Source: Candidatus Eremiobacterota bacterium
GTDB taxonomy: Bacteria > Vulcanimicrobiota > Vulcanimicrobiia > Vulcanimicrobiales > Vulcanimicrobiaceae
Reading direction: 5' to 3'
DNA length: 64,000 nucleotides
Assembly: GCA_019240525.1 (NCBI GenBank)
Contig: JAFAYE010000001.1
Location: forward strand, 1,895,300-1,959,299
Within the stretch, counting starts at the first letter, position 1. Every line of letters starts with the position of its first letter. The position numbers were made by a program, and so were the translations under genes. Under the pieces are notes generated by a model that was given only the letters and a program-made list of their open reading frames with translations, ran no database searches and was not told where the DNA came from. Below, one piece after another: positions 27,897-37,800 of the stretch.

Positions 27897-28180
27897 TGTC
27901 ATCCTGAGCTTGTCGAAGGACGACCCTTCGACTCGCGCTGCGCGCTCGCTCAGGACTGCGCTTCGCGCAGGCAAAATTGTGTCATCCTGAGTCGAAGGAC
28001 GCTGTCATCCTGACCCTTCGACTTGCGCTGCGCGCTCGCTCAGGACTGCGCTTCGCGCAGGCAAAATTGTGTCATCCTGAGCCTGTCGAAGGATGCGGCC
28101 GGGCATGCTTCGACAGGCTCAGCATGACACTGCGCTCATGCTTCGACAGGCTCAGCATGACAAGGCGGCTCAGCATGACA
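27897..28180. repeat. repeat cluster with a 68-bp direct duplication
   Basis: The 330-bp gap between divergent genes holds units in both orientations. A 68-bp composite block occurs twice, 27924-27991 and 28014-28081, differing at one base; it joins a partial unit, a GC-rich stretch able to form small hairpins (TGCGC/GCGCA) and the start of another unit. Further units at 28092-28180 are in the opposite orientation, and one near 28168 is truncated to its last third. The arms ATCCT/AGGAT near 28071-28095 form a complete hairpin stem. Nothing else is seen in the gap. Confidence 0.92.
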
Positions 28181-28202
28181 CGGGCGAGGGCAGGCGGAAC
28201 GC

Positions 28203-29405
28203 GTGGGAACGGTGGGTCAAGCAACACAACCTCGCGCGTTAGCCGCGCTGCGCTTCGTCGCGATTCTCGGCGTCGTCAATCTCTTCGCCGATTTCACTTA
28301 CGAAGGCGGCCGCGGCATCGCCGGTGCGTTTCTCGGTCATCTCGGAGCGAGCGGCGCGGCCGTCGGAGCGGTGGCGGGCGGCGGCGAGCTTGCAGGCTAC
28401 GCGATCCGTTCGGTAGCGGGTTTAATCGCCGACCGCACGGGATTGTATTGGCTCGACGTCTGGATCGGATATGCGATCAACGTGCTCTGCGTGCCGGCGC
28501 TGGCACTCGCCGGAAGCTGGCCGGCTGCGGCGGGACTGCTCATCGGCGAACGGGTCGGACGAGGAATACGTAAGCCCGTGACGGGAGCAATGCTTTCGCA
28601 GGCGGGTCAATCGCTCGGCAGCGGGCGCGTCTTCGGAATCAATCAGCTTCTCGACCAAATCGGAGCAACCGCCGGTCCCCTACTGGTCGCATTTGCGCTC
28701 GCGCGCGGCGGATTCCATTCCGGGTTCGGCATTCTGATCGTTCCGGCGGTTGCGACACTTGCGTTTCTTGCGATCGCCACGGTCGCCGGACGGAACTTCG
28801 TGCCGCAGCACGAGAGTGATAGCGGCCCCACGATTCGCGATCCGCGCGCGTTTCGACGCTATGCCATCGGTGGCGCGCTCATCGCCGCCGGATACGTCGA
28901 CTTTGCCCTCATCGCATTTCGCTTTCAGCGCGATCATATTGTTACGACCGCGGCGATCTCGATATGGTTTGCCGTCGCTATGGCGGTCGGCGCAACTGCG
29001 GCACCACTTTTGGGGCGGCTCTTCGATCGAATCGGCAACCGCGTCGTCGTTATTGCGATCGCGATCGCATCGGCGGCAGCACCGCTGGCGTTTCTTGGAC
29101 GCGGCGCGGCGGCGCAAGCGGGGGTCGCCCTTTGGGGCGTCGGTAACGCGGTGCAAGATGCATTGCTGCTGGCGCTCGTCGCCGGCGTGCTCGCGCGGCG
29201 GCGCCGGGCGACGAGTTTCGGGCTCTACGATCTGGTTTTCGGCGCGGCCTGGTTTGCCGGCAGCGTCGTCGCGGGCGTTTTACTCGATCGTTCGGTTCTC
29301 GGGCTTGTCGTGTTTTCGACCTTGCTTCAACTGGTCGCGATACCGTTTTTTGTATCCGGGCAACGGCCCGGCAGCTTGAGCCCAGGCGGAGAGCTCGGCC
29401 GCTGA
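28203..29405 (+). CDS. major facilitator superfamily transporter
   Basis: A 400-residue inner-membrane protein with about twelve hydrophobic helices. MFS features are the basic cytoplasmic loop after helix 2 (S-V-A-G-L-I-A-D-R-T-G), G-E-R-V-G-R-G-I-R-K-P after helix 4 and the second-half loop L-L-G-R-L-F-D-R-I-G-N-R. The substrate is unknown. Start GTG 28203. It is followed by a small exported protein gene 33 bp downstream, and its upstream region is the repeat cluster rather than a recognisable promoter. Confidence 0.88.
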   Translation: MGTVGQATQPRALAALRFVAILGVVNLFADFTYEGGRGIAGAFLGHLGASGAAVGAVAGGGELAGYAIRSVAGLIADRTGLYWLDVWIGYAINVLCVPALALAGSWPAAAGLLIGERVGRGIRKPVTGAMLSQAGQSLGSGRVFGINQLLDQIGATAGPLLVAFALARGGFHSGFGILIVPAVATLAFLAIATVAGRNFVPQHESDSGPTIRDPRAFRRYAIGGALIAAGYVDFALIAFRFQRDHIVTTAAISIWFAVAMAVGATAAPLLGRLFDRIGNRVVVIAIAIASAAAPLAFLGRGAAAQAGVALWGVGNAVQDALLLALVAGVLARRRRATSFGLYDLVFGAAWFAGSVVAGVLLDRSVLGLVVFSTLLQLVAIPFFVSGQRPGSLSPGGELGR

Positions 29406-29438
29406 TTAACGGAAGCGCCTTTGGGAAATCAGCAACCT

Positions 29439-29879
29439 ATGAAAGCTCTCTTGATAACGTTAACGACAACCGTCGGGATGCTTGCGGCCGGTTCGATGGC
29501 GATGGCGCAAGGGGCGCCCCCGCCCGGAGCGCCACCTCCCGATGCCGGTGCTGCCCCAGCGGCCGCGCCCGCCGATACAACGCCCTACACCGACACCGCG
29601 TGCGGCACGTGGAACGGCGATGTTTGGACCGCAAACGGAAACTGTCCGACCACCATGTACCGCCATTCGGTCGTTGCCGGAACGATCACGATCGTCAAAG
29701 GACATCTCGTGACCCTTCAGCAATCGACCGGCGCCATCGTCATCGACGACTCGGCGGCGCTAAACGATCAAACCACGGGCCGCGTTGCCGTCGGCCGGCA
29801 AATTGTTGCGCACGGGTACTGGCGTGGCAACAATTTTTACGCGACGGCAATCACTGGAGGTCAGCCTCCGCCTCAGTAA
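29439..29879 (+). CDS. small exported protein, DUF5666-like
   Basis: A 146-residue protein from ATG 29439 with a signal peptide (L-I-T-L-T-T-T-V-G-M-L-A-A-G-S-M-A-M-A), then a Pro/Ala-rich linker (residues 24-45) and a compact beta domain (G-T-I-T-I-V-K-G-H-L-V-T-L, A-I-V-I-D-D, G-R-Q-I-V-A-H-G-Y-W). The domain resembles OB-like DUF5666 proteins with their short beta-strands, but this is a weak match. Two Cys may form a disulfide (T-A-C-G-T-W, N-G-N-C-P-T). Function unknown. Confidence 0.65.
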   Translation: MKALLITLTTTVGMLAAGSMAMAQGAPPPGAPPPDAGAAPAAAPADTTPYTDTACGTWNGDVWTANGNCPTTMYRHSVVAGTITIVKGHLVTLQQSTGAIVIDDSAALNDQTTGRVAVGRQIVAHGYWRGNNFYATAITGGQPPPQ

Positions 29880-29896
29880 CGCGCAGCCGTTTCGAA

Positions 29897-31465
29897 CTAC
29901 CGGCGCCGGCGAGTTCCGGAAACCGTGACGCTCACGGGTTTCGAAGCGATGCCATTCGCGACGACGACGAGCGTGCTGGCGCCGGCTGGGGCGTTGCTGG
30001 GAACGTCGAAGTTGGTGGAAACCGACTGCGAACCCGTTGCGACGCCCATGGTGCTGTGATCGTGCGTACGAGCGTAATAGACGGTACCGCTTCCGTTATT
30101 GGTGATACGAACTAGCGGATAGTTGGTCGCGTTTTGGTACTCGTCGCCGAACGCCATGGCTTGGCTCAAACCATTGAACTGCGTGCCCGTGATCTTATAC
30201 GTTTGGCCCGCCGTGATGTTCGAGGGAGCGTTGGTGATCGTCGGTGCCCAGCTCGCTTTCGGCGTTCCCTTCGGCGTGTAGATAACGAGGTTGTATCCCG
30301 CCATCATGATCTGACCGGTGGGAAGCAAAATCGGCGAGCCGTCTTCTTGCAATCCACTGAGTTCGGTAAAGGTCGAGCCGTTCCACTCGTACGCGTTCCC
30401 GCTGTTGCCGAAGATGATCACGTTCCCGCTCGGCTCGAGAACTCCGAAGTTGTCCCCCGCGTTATCGCTGTTGGGAAAATCGGGGCCTGCGGTCCAGGTT
30501 CCGGTATTTGAATTGTAGATCGCCGTGTGTCCCGTGCCCGAACCGCTGCCGTTCTGTCCCGATCCGGCGTAGAAGACGGTTCCGTCGGGGCGCAAGATCG
30601 ACGGGCCGATTTCGCCCGGAGGCATATAACAGTCTTGGGGTTTGGGCCCGTACTGCAAACAGCTATGGAAGGGCGACTTCGACGCGAGGGTGACAATTGT
30701 CGAGCCCGCGCTCGTCCACTTACCGGCCGTTGGATTGTAGAGTTCGGAGTTGGGCGCGTCTTTTACGTCGGCCGTGAGGATGTCGCCGTTGGGAAGCAGC
30801 GTCCAGCCTTCCTCGGCATTGAAATCGGCCTTGCCTTTGTCGCCGGCGTTCGTCCACTTGAGCGTTTTCGGATCGAGCGTAGCATCCCAGGTGTGCAGCT
30901 TGTCGCCGACCGCGACCAGCCCGTTGGGAAGCACGGTTGAAGGCGAATCGCCGATCCATTTCCAGCGATTCGGATGGCCCAACGGCGTCCACGTCATCTT
31001 GACGGGATCGTAGACCGCCGCTTTATTGGTGAGCTGCAGCGGATAGTTGCTGCCGCCGCCACCGACGTTGTACTCGCCGCCGATTAAGGCGAATCGCCCG
31101 TCGATCATGACGTCCGCCGCGCTGGCGTCGGGCGCGTAGCCCGCTTGAAGCGAGCCAACCTGGGTCCATTTTCCGTTCGCATAGTTGCCGGTCGAATCAG
31201 GCACGTAGCGGTAGAACTGGTTCCAAGTCGAACCCGAACCGCTCTGCCCGAGAACCGAACCATCGGTCATCAGCCAAAGCATTTGCATTTGCGTGGGCGG
31301 GTTACTCGTAGCCCGCACGATGCTGCCCGGCTGCTGGCCGCGAGCTTCGCTCGACGCCGATGTGCCCGCGCTGGGCAACATCGAATGGCCTCCCGAGCAG
31401 CCGGCTGCAGCAATGACGGTGGCGGCCGCAGACATAATCAGGGCCGACTGAATGTACGAACGCAA
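29897..31465 (-). CDS. kelch / galactose-oxidase-like lipoprotein (copy 2)
   Basis: A 522-residue paralog of the protein at 2334-3851, sharing its kelch blades (G-G-E-Y-N-V-G-G, G-D-S-P-S, F-N-A-E-E-G-W-T-L-L), the Cys-containing region ending C-Y-x-P-P-G-E-I-G-P, and the C-terminal beta-sandwich (N-G-L-S-Q-A-M, Y-A-R-T-H-D-H-S-T-M-G-V). The start is TTG 31465, decided by AGGAGG 8 nt upstream and the lipobox AAAGC. As in copy 1, the copper-radical oxidase Tyr-His pair is not seen. It is 81 bp downstream of the pyrophosphatase gene on the same strand. Confidence 0.82.
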   Translation of the reverse strand: MRSYIQSALIMSAAATVIAAAGCSGGHSMLPSAGTSASSEARGQQPGSIVRATSNPPTQMQMLWLMTDGSVLGQSGSGSTWNQFYRYVPDSTGNYANGKWTQVGSLQAGYAPDASAADVMIDGRFALIGGEYNVGGGGSNYPLQLTNKAAVYDPVKMTWTPLGHPNRWKWIGDSPSTVLPNGLVAVGDKLHTWDATLDPKTLKWTNAGDKGKADFNAEEGWTLLPNGDILTADVKDAPNSELYNPTAGKWTSAGSTIVTLASKSPFHSCLQYGPKPQDCYMPPGEIGPSILRPDGTVFYAGSGQNGSGSGTGHTAIYNSNTGTWTAGPDFPNSDNAGDNFGVLEPSGNVIIFGNSGNAYEWNGSTFTELSGLQEDGSPILLPTGQIMMAGYNLVIYTPKGTPKASWAPTITNAPSNITAGQTYKITGTQFNGLSQAMAFGDEYQNATNYPLVRITNNGSGTVYYARTHDHSTMGVATGSQSVSTNFDVPSNAPAGASTLVVVANGIASKPVSVTVSGTRRRR

Positions 31466-31539
31466 GACGCGAACCTCCTAAGGCTTAAGCGAGTCTGGGA
31501 AAGGCGGACATTTGAGGTCGCAGCCGCTTTTCCCCCTGC

Positions 31540-31561
31540 GGCTCGCTTACGAGCCTTTTTT
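31540..31561 (+). terminator. terminator-shaped hairpin around the ppa stop codon
   Basis: On the plus strand GGCTCG (31540-31545), loop CTTA and CGAGCC (31550-31555) form a perfect 6-bp stem followed by six T. This polarity would stop transcription running antisense into ppa. On the minus strand the ppa stop codon TAA (31547-31549) lies in the loop. No plus-strand gene upstream is served, so its role is uncertain. Confidence 0.5.
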
Positions 31562-32113
31562 CTTGCGCCGCTTGCGATCTTCTTCGATCATTGCGAACGC
31601 CTCTTTTCGCGAGCACGTACCCCCGTACTCGATCTTGTTGCCTTCGACGGCTGAATACTCGACGAGAAATCGCTCGATGCCGTCCATCAGATCTTTCGGT
31701 ACGTCGCTCAATTTTTCATAATCGTCGGTCTTCAAGGTCACGCCGGATTGCTTCTTGGGGCAGGCGACGAGGCGATTGTTGACGACACCGTTCTTCTTGA
31801 TCAACACTGCGCCGAGAATTCGCACTTCGAGTAGGCAGCCGGGAAACGTGGGCGTGTCGTTGATCACGATGATGTCCGTCGGATCGCCGTCATCGGCCAG
31901 CGTTTGCGGAACAAAACCATAATCGTACGGCCACGTCAGTCCTTCGGCTAGGGTCTGTTTGAGCATCATGATGCCGTACTTCGGAACGAAGGCATACTTG
32001 TGGCGAATCCTTCCGGGCGTTTCGATAATCGCGTTGACCAGCCGCTCTTTGCCGTTTTCCGCATAGGACGGAATCGCATCGTAGTCGGTGGGATTGATTT
32101 TCTGATTGGACAC
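31547..32113 (-). CDS. ppa: inorganic pyrophosphatase (family I)
   Basis: Hydrolyses pyrophosphate to orthophosphate in the cytosol. A 188-residue chain with the family I signature D-D-G-D-P-T-D-I (three metal-binding Asp), preceded by Y-D-Y-G-F-V-P and followed by a conserved K-T-D-D-Y. GTG 32113 is chosen because upstream codons of the open frame (to 32194) run into the divergent stalk-protein gene and lack homology. It ends in a basic tail (R-K-R-R-K-K-K). Its product supplies phosphate from biosynthetic pyrophosphate. Confidence 0.9.
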   Translation of the reverse strand: MSNQKINPTDYDAIPSYAENGKERLVNAIIETPGRIRHKYAFVPKYGIMMLKQTLAEGLTWPYDYGFVPQTLADDGDPTDIIVINDTPTFPGCLLEVRILGAVLIKKNGVVNNRLVACPKKQSGVTLKTDDYEKLSDVPKDLMDGIERFLVEYSAVEGNKIEYGGTCSRKEAFAMIEEDRKRRKKKGS

Positions 32114-32186
32114 GCAGCCTACGTACCCAATTGAGGGAGGGGCCGCACGCCGGGATGCCAACTTCCAAGGCACGGAGGGATGTCTC

Positions 32187-33263
32187 GTGCTCACTATGCC
32201 CTATCGATCCGTGGTCGCCGGCCTGGTGGCCGTGCTTGCCCTAGGAGTGCCGGCGCCGACGGTCGCGCAGCAAGTAACGGTAACCGTGAACGGACAAGCA
32301 CTCTATCTCAGTCCGGGTCCAATCGAGCGCGCGGGCCGCGTCTTCGTTCCGCTTCGCGGAATTTTCGAACGACTCGGCGCGGGTGTCGTCTATTCTGCGG
32401 GCACGATTAACGCGACGAAAGACAGCACGACGGTCTCGCTGCACATCGGTTTGACCCAGGCGACGGTCAACGGACAAGCTCAGATTCTCGACGTCGCACC
32501 GTTCATCATCGGAGCCACGACGTACGTGCCCTTGCGTTTCATCGCGCAATCGCTCGGTGCAAATGTCGGCTATGATGCCTCGACGCGCGTCGTGGCGATT
32601 CAAATGGAGGGTGGCGCGCCCCCGCCGATGCCCGCGCCGCGTCCGCCGCGGCCACCGGCACCCCCGCCAATGCCGCCGCCCGGGGTGCGCCTGCGCGCGC
32701 AGCAGCCGCAGCCCGACAGCGAGATCCGCAATCGCTTTCCCGTCATCTCGGCGGAGTTCGCGCCACGTGCCGTCGCCGATAGCGTGCGCATATGGCTCGA
32801 CGGCGCAACGATTACATTGCAGAGCGGTGTCTCGTCGTCGGCCTTTTCCTACAAGCCGCCCGCGCCGCTCAGTTTTGGTTCGCATACGGTTCGGGTCGCC
32901 GGACGCGGGCAGGACGGCGTGCCATTCGACCGCGCGTGGTCGTTCCGCGTGCTCCGTTCCGCGGCGCCTTCAATTCCGCTGACCATCTACCAGCCATCGC
33001 CGAATGCGGTCGTGGGCGGTGTTTTCGTCGTGCAAGGTAATACCGTCGCGAACGGCCGCGTACGAATTAGTGCGGGCGCCGGTCCAGACGGAACCGGGCA
33101 GTTCGCAGGCACGACCACCGCCGGCCCACGCGGCAACTTCAAACTCTCCGTGACGCTTACGATGCTCATGGGTCAGCAGACGGTTACCGTTCGGATCGTC
33201 GTCACCGATCCTGCGACATCGGCAACGACCGAGACGACGATGAGGCTACGGCTTAACCGCTAA
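32187..33263 (+). CDS. exported stalk-domain (copper amine oxidase N-terminal-like) protein with Ig-like domains
   Basis: A 358-residue exported protein. GTG 32187 is favoured over ATG 32196 because GGAGGG ends 7 nt before it. After the signal peptide (V-V-A-G-L-V-A-V-L-A-L-G-V) residues 30-140 show two repeats of the stalk domain (R-V-F-V-P-L-R-G-I-F, T-Y-V-P-L-R-F-I-A), which is found in bacterial wall and surface proteins and is not itself an oxidase. A proline-rich linker (about 150-170) precedes two Ig-like or bacterial beta-sandwich modules. Probably an envelope structural or anchoring protein. Divergent from ppa with a 73-bp shared upstream region. Confidence 0.8.
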   Translation: MLTMPYRSVVAGLVAVLALGVPAPTVAQQVTVTVNGQALYLSPGPIERAGRVFVPLRGIFERLGAGVVYSAGTINATKDSTTVSLHIGLTQATVNGQAQILDVAPFIIGATTYVPLRFIAQSLGANVGYDASTRVVAIQMEGGAPPPMPAPRPPRPPAPPPMPPPGVRLRAQQPQPDSEIRNRFPVISAEFAPRAVADSVRIWLDGATITLQSGVSSSAFSYKPPAPLSFGSHTVRVAGRGQDGVPFDRAWSFRVLRSAAPSIPLTIYQPSPNAVVGGVFVVQGNTVANGRVRISAGAGPDGTGQFAGTTTAGPRGNFKLSVTLTMLMGQQTVTVRIVVTDPATSATTETTMRLRLNR

Positions 33264-33274
33264 ACGTCGACGTA

Positions 33275-33298
33275 GCACGGTGTCGCCCGACACCGTGC
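33275..33298 (+). terminator. perfect 10-bp hairpin after the stalk-protein gene
   Basis: GCACGGTGTC (33275-33284) pairs fully with GACACCGTGC (33289-33298) around a GCCC loop, 12 bp after the stop at 33263. There is no T run downstream, so it may be a weak or factor-assisted terminator or an operator for the regulator gene that starts at 33343. Confidence 0.55.
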
Positions 33299-33342
33299 CG
33301 TGCCATAATAGCCACTTAAGAAACGCTTGCTAGCATTAGGCC

Positions 33343-34641
33343 TTGATGATCTTCGAAGAGGAGAAGGTCGAAGGCTTGATCGTGCAATGCCGGCTGCGCG
33401 AGGCAAGTGCGGCGTTGATGCTCGACGGTGCGCCCCGGCGCGCACGCGCCATGGTTTACGCGATGGCCGGAGACGATCGCGGCCTGGCGCGAGTGGTTGA
33501 TTCGGCGTTGCTCGGTTGTCGCGGCGCTGCTGAAGTCGCCAACTATTACCTCCGGACGGAACTCGAGCCGACCGCCGGCGATCGCTTCGTCACGGCGGTG
33601 GTCTTAGCGTGGGCCTCCGACGCGCCCGGCTGTTATGCGGCCCTCGGAGTTGCGCGCGATACGGCCATATCCGAGCGGCGCTTCCATCTTGCCGTTGCGG
33701 CGGGCGAACGGCTCGCGCACCACGCGCTGCTCTTCGGCAATCTCGATCTAGCACGCCGTGCGATCGACGAGGCCGTGGGATGTGCGGCCATGTATCGCTT
33801 GAACGCATGGTTCCCGCGTTGTTTGGCGATCGCGGCACGGCTCGCGCTCGATGCCGGGGAAAACGAGCAGGCCGGCGAGCTGCTCGAACGTGCCCGCGCC
33901 GCTGCAAACTCGCCCGAGGAGATGACGCTCCTTGCGGCCATCGGCGCGCAGTTGGCCATCGAGCTTGGCGACGACGATCTCCTGCGGCGATGGAGCACGC
34001 CGGAGATCGTGGAGATGGCGCAGCGGAGCGAGCGTCCCGAGGTTTCGATCTCGGGCACCATCGCTGCATTGCTGGCCGCCGGTGCGCCGGAGCCAAATTC
34101 GTCCACTGCCGCGGCGCTACGCCGCGCCCTGTTTCAAGAGGATAGTGCGGCGAATGCGCCGGAGCTTTTCACGATCGTCGCGCACTACGGCGAGCTCGAA
34201 GATGCAACGATCGCGGTCAACGCGCTCGGCGCCGCGGTCGCGCCCAATCGTCCCTATCTGCACGCGCATCATCTACTCGCGCGCGCGCACGCGCTCTTGC
34301 GAGCCGGCGAACGCCTCGGTTGCGTGGATGCGGCCGGTGACGCCGCCCGCGCCTTCGCGACGATGGGCCTGCGCCGTTGGACGAACGAAGCGATGCGACT
34401 ACTGGTTTCCCAAGAGCAAGGTTCGCAGCGTCTGCGTGGCCGTCCCAGCGGCGCGGCACTGACCGAGCGAGAGCAGCAGGTCGCGCAGCTGATTCGGCGC
34501 GGTGCGCGAAACCGCGAGGTCGCGACCGCGCTGCAGATCAGCGAGCACACTGTCGAGCGTCACGTAAGCTCGATTCTCGGGCGGCTCGGGTTGCGTTCGC
34601 GCTGGCAGATCGCCGATCCGCGCAAGGATGCCGAACATTAA
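33343..34641 (+). CDS. LuxR-type transcription regulator
   Basis: A 432-residue cytosolic protein. The last 65 residues form a LuxR/FixJ helix-turn-helix: L-T-E-R-E-Q-Q-V-A-Q-L-I-R-R-G, R-E-V-A-T-A-L, and I-S-E-H-T-V-E-R-H-V-S-S-I-L. The first 360 residues are helical, alanine-rich repeats resembling TPR/SEL-type helices, without a recognisable receiver or ATPase domain. ATG 33343 opens the frame. It is followed after 159 bp by the TonB/PstS-like operon on the same strand, so it is a candidate regulator of it; that link is position only. Confidence 0.82.
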   Translation: MMIFEEEKVEGLIVQCRLREASAALMLDGAPRRARAMVYAMAGDDRGLARVVDSALLGCRGAAEVANYYLRTELEPTAGDRFVTAVVLAWASDAPGCYAALGVARDTAISERRFHLAVAAGERLAHHALLFGNLDLARRAIDEAVGCAAMYRLNAWFPRCLAIAARLALDAGENEQAGELLERARAAANSPEEMTLLAAIGAQLAIELGDDDLLRRWSTPEIVEMAQRSERPEVSISGTIAALLAAGAPEPNSSTAAALRRALFQEDSAANAPELFTIVAHYGELEDATIAVNALGAAVAPNRPYLHAHHLLARAHALLRAGERLGCVDAAGDAARAFATMGLRRWTNEAMRLLVSQEQGSQRLRGRPSGAALTEREQQVAQLIRRGARNREVATALQISEHTVERHVSSILGRLGLRSRWQIADPRKDAEH

Positions 34642-34800
34642 GGTTTCGTCATTTTTATAAAGAAGAGATAAACGAGGGTTGCCGACGCCTTAACGATTCG
34701 CGCTTTCCCGGGATGCAGCGGCGCAAGCGTTCCCCTTAGCATCGACATTGACGAAGCTTGCTGTGTCGTCCGTCTCTTTGTTGCTGCTGGGGGTCGAGGT

Positions 34801-37800
34801 TTGCTCAAGGGCTTGCTCCGGTTGAAGAAGCGCGCTATTTTCATAGGGCTCTGTTACGTCGCGGCGTCGCACGGCCGCGTGCTCGCTGAGACGGGCGGCC
34901 TGATCTCGGGGACGGTCTCCGACGATCGCACGCACGCTGGGGTGGCAGGGGCTCAAGTCGTTGCCAAATCGCCGAGCGGAACCTATACGACGGTTACCGA
35001 CAGCAAGGGACACTTTCGTTTTCTGAGCGTGCTGCCCGATAACTACGCGCTATCGGTCACCGACAAGAACTACCTGCCATACTCGGTTACGGTCGTCGTC
35101 CTCAACGCGTCGCAGCAGACCATCAACGTTGCGCTCTCCAAGACCCTCAAGATCATCGCCAGCACGCACGCTCGCTCGTCGGGAAGTGCCTTTCAGCGCG
35201 GAATGACGATCGACACCTACACCGTTACCGGATCGCAAATCCAAACCGTCATGGGCAAGTCGTTCAACTCGCGCGAGGAAGACTTGCTGCGCAGCATTCC
35301 CAGCGTCACCATCGATAAGAGCGGCACGATCTCGATTCGTGGCGGTTTCGCCTTCGAGGCCGCCTACGAGTTCGAAGGCATCGACTACACGACGCCGACG
35401 GCAAATTTACAGAATACGCTGCAGAACATCGCCAACTTCAATTTACTCAACGGCGTCGGCGGCGTGCAGCTTATCCCCGGCGCGGGCGACGCGACGCACG
35501 GCGACACCGGAACGGGCTTGGTGCTGTTCACGGCCAAGAACGGAACGTATCCCACCTACTTCCACGCCGATGTCGAGTCGCTGCTCTTCCCGTACTTGCA
35601 TCAGCTCGGGCTGGAGTGGGGCTGGGCCGATCCTTCACAGCGGCTATCAAACTATGCCGGTTTTATCGGCATCCGCCGCGCTTACCAATACGGTATCAAC
35701 GGAACCGCGGCCAATACGCTGGGCACGCTCGGGACCAACGCCGCCACCTTGGGCAGTACCATCGATCCGAATCTGGTCTACTATTCGCCGCAGTTTCTGA
35801 AGTCGAACGACTTCGTCGACAATCTGATCTACCGGTTCGGTCATAACAACAATCAGCGCTTGCAGTTTTTCGTTCAGGATCAGTCCATCAAACAGACCCT
35901 CGATTACGGCGGCTTTCAATACCTGCCGTACATCTCGGGCGGTACGACTGCGGGCAAATGCTCGCCCTATCCGATCGTTGGCCCGGGCGGCCCGGTAAAC
36001 TCGGCGCAGCAGGAGTACGCCTGCAACTCCCTCATCCCGCTTTTTCCCGGTCAGCCCAGCGCCTCGGCGTTCGTTTCCGAGCCCGACACCTTGCAGAGCC
36101 CGTTTGAAGCGTACAAGCTCGAGTACGATCTGAACCTGGGAAGCTCGACGCTCCTGACGACGCGCTTTTTCCGCACGTTTAGCCAGCAGTCGGAGACGTT
36201 GCCGGCGCAAGGCATCTTCGCCCAGCCCTATGGCGGCAATCGCACGGCGGGGCAGATTGACGGCACGACCCAGCTGGGCACCAAGAACCTGCTCAAATAC
36301 GGCACGATCTACGAGTACGTTGTGCCCTACGGCAATCGCTACGACTTCACGTCGTACACCGCGTTCACGACGCCGGCTTACATTATCACCTACCCGATCA
36401 CCCATCCGCTGCAGCCGCTGCCGTTGCCATATACGTACACCGGCTTGTTGCCGAACAATAACCCGGCAGCGCAACAAGGCCTCGAGGAAGATTTCTTCTC
36501 GCCGGCCTTCTGCGCGCAGCTGAACCTGCATACGGGCTGCGGATACTTGAGCTCGTACTTTCCCGCCGGAGTGCACTTTCCGTTCGAGGAAGACGTCGAG
36601 ACCGTCGCTCAGCAGCAGTACGGAACCTATCTGCAAGATACCATCGAGATGTCGGAACGCTGGAAGGCCGAAGCGGGAGTGCGGCTCGACGGTTACAACT
36701 TCCAGATTCCTACACTGGCCGGCGCTCCCGCTTCGATTCCCGCCGCCGAGCACCAGCGGCTCTACGAGCCGCACCTCGACGCGTCGTATCTGCCCGACAA
36801 CCGCGATACGTTTCGATTCGGATTCGGCCACACGCTCTCGATGCCGCTCCCCAGCCTGCTCGGCGCGGACGTGAGCCAAGTACCGTACGCGCCGTTCGAT
36901 AACATCCCGTCGTACGACAACTCGACGGGTAAGGCCGCGGATTACTGCGGTCCGCACGCCAACGCGCTCTGCTCGAGCTACGGCCAGCAGCTCTATTGGC
37001 TCACCCGCGATTACCGTTATGGCAGTTCGACGTTGGAGACGCCGCTGGTCGGCGCCACCTTCACCAACATCGATTTCTCGTGGGCGCACGCGTTTCGCGA
37101 CGGCGCGGCGTTCAAGCTCACGCCCTTCTACCGTCGCGGCTATAACGTCATCGAGCAGACCGCGCAGATCGTCGGCTTCAACTACCAGACCGGTTCGCCC
37201 GTTTACGGTGACGTCCAATATTCCAACCTCGGCATTCAAAAAGCCACCGGAATCGAAGCGCTGTACACCAAGGAAATTCCGCTCGGAATTTCGATGCAGA
37301 TCGGCGCGACGTACATCAGTCAGTTCGGCAACGAGCCGCCCGGCGCGTTCCTGCAACCGGCAGCGCTTGCGCTCGGCGTGGTCTACCGGTCGCCGGATCT
37401 CTCGCCGTTTCAGCTCAACGCGGCCTTTAACTACAAGAGCGCGCATGGCTGGCGTATCAATCCGGTTATCTACGCGAACTCCGGTTTTCCGTACGGCGCC
37501 GGATACTACACTGCCGTGTATTGCAACGGCATTCCGGTGATCGTTCCCAACACGAGCCTTTCGGTGATCTACTCGCAGACGCCGGGATACATCGATCCGC
37601 TCGATCCAGGAACGTGCACGAAACCGAACATTGCCGCCACCCGTGGTATTTCGGAGCGCGGACTTCCCGGCGGCTTTCTCACGACGCCGCGCGTGGATGC
37701 CGACTTGACCGTCGAGTATCGCCCCGAAGTCCGCGGGCTCGCGCAATCGGTCCTCGGCTTGCAGGTCGTTAACTTATTCAACGAGCTTTATAACGTTCCG

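Noticed and set aside
29897-31465. Functional copper-radical galactose/glyoxal oxidase
   Set aside because: Only the scaffold is recognisable; the Tyr-His ligand pair was not found, so the entry is named oxidase-like.
35647-37746. A 699-codon minus-strand open frame opposite the TonB receptor
   Set aside because: It is a high-GC shadow: arginine/valine-rich with no domain sense, while the plus-strand frame encodes a clear receptor.
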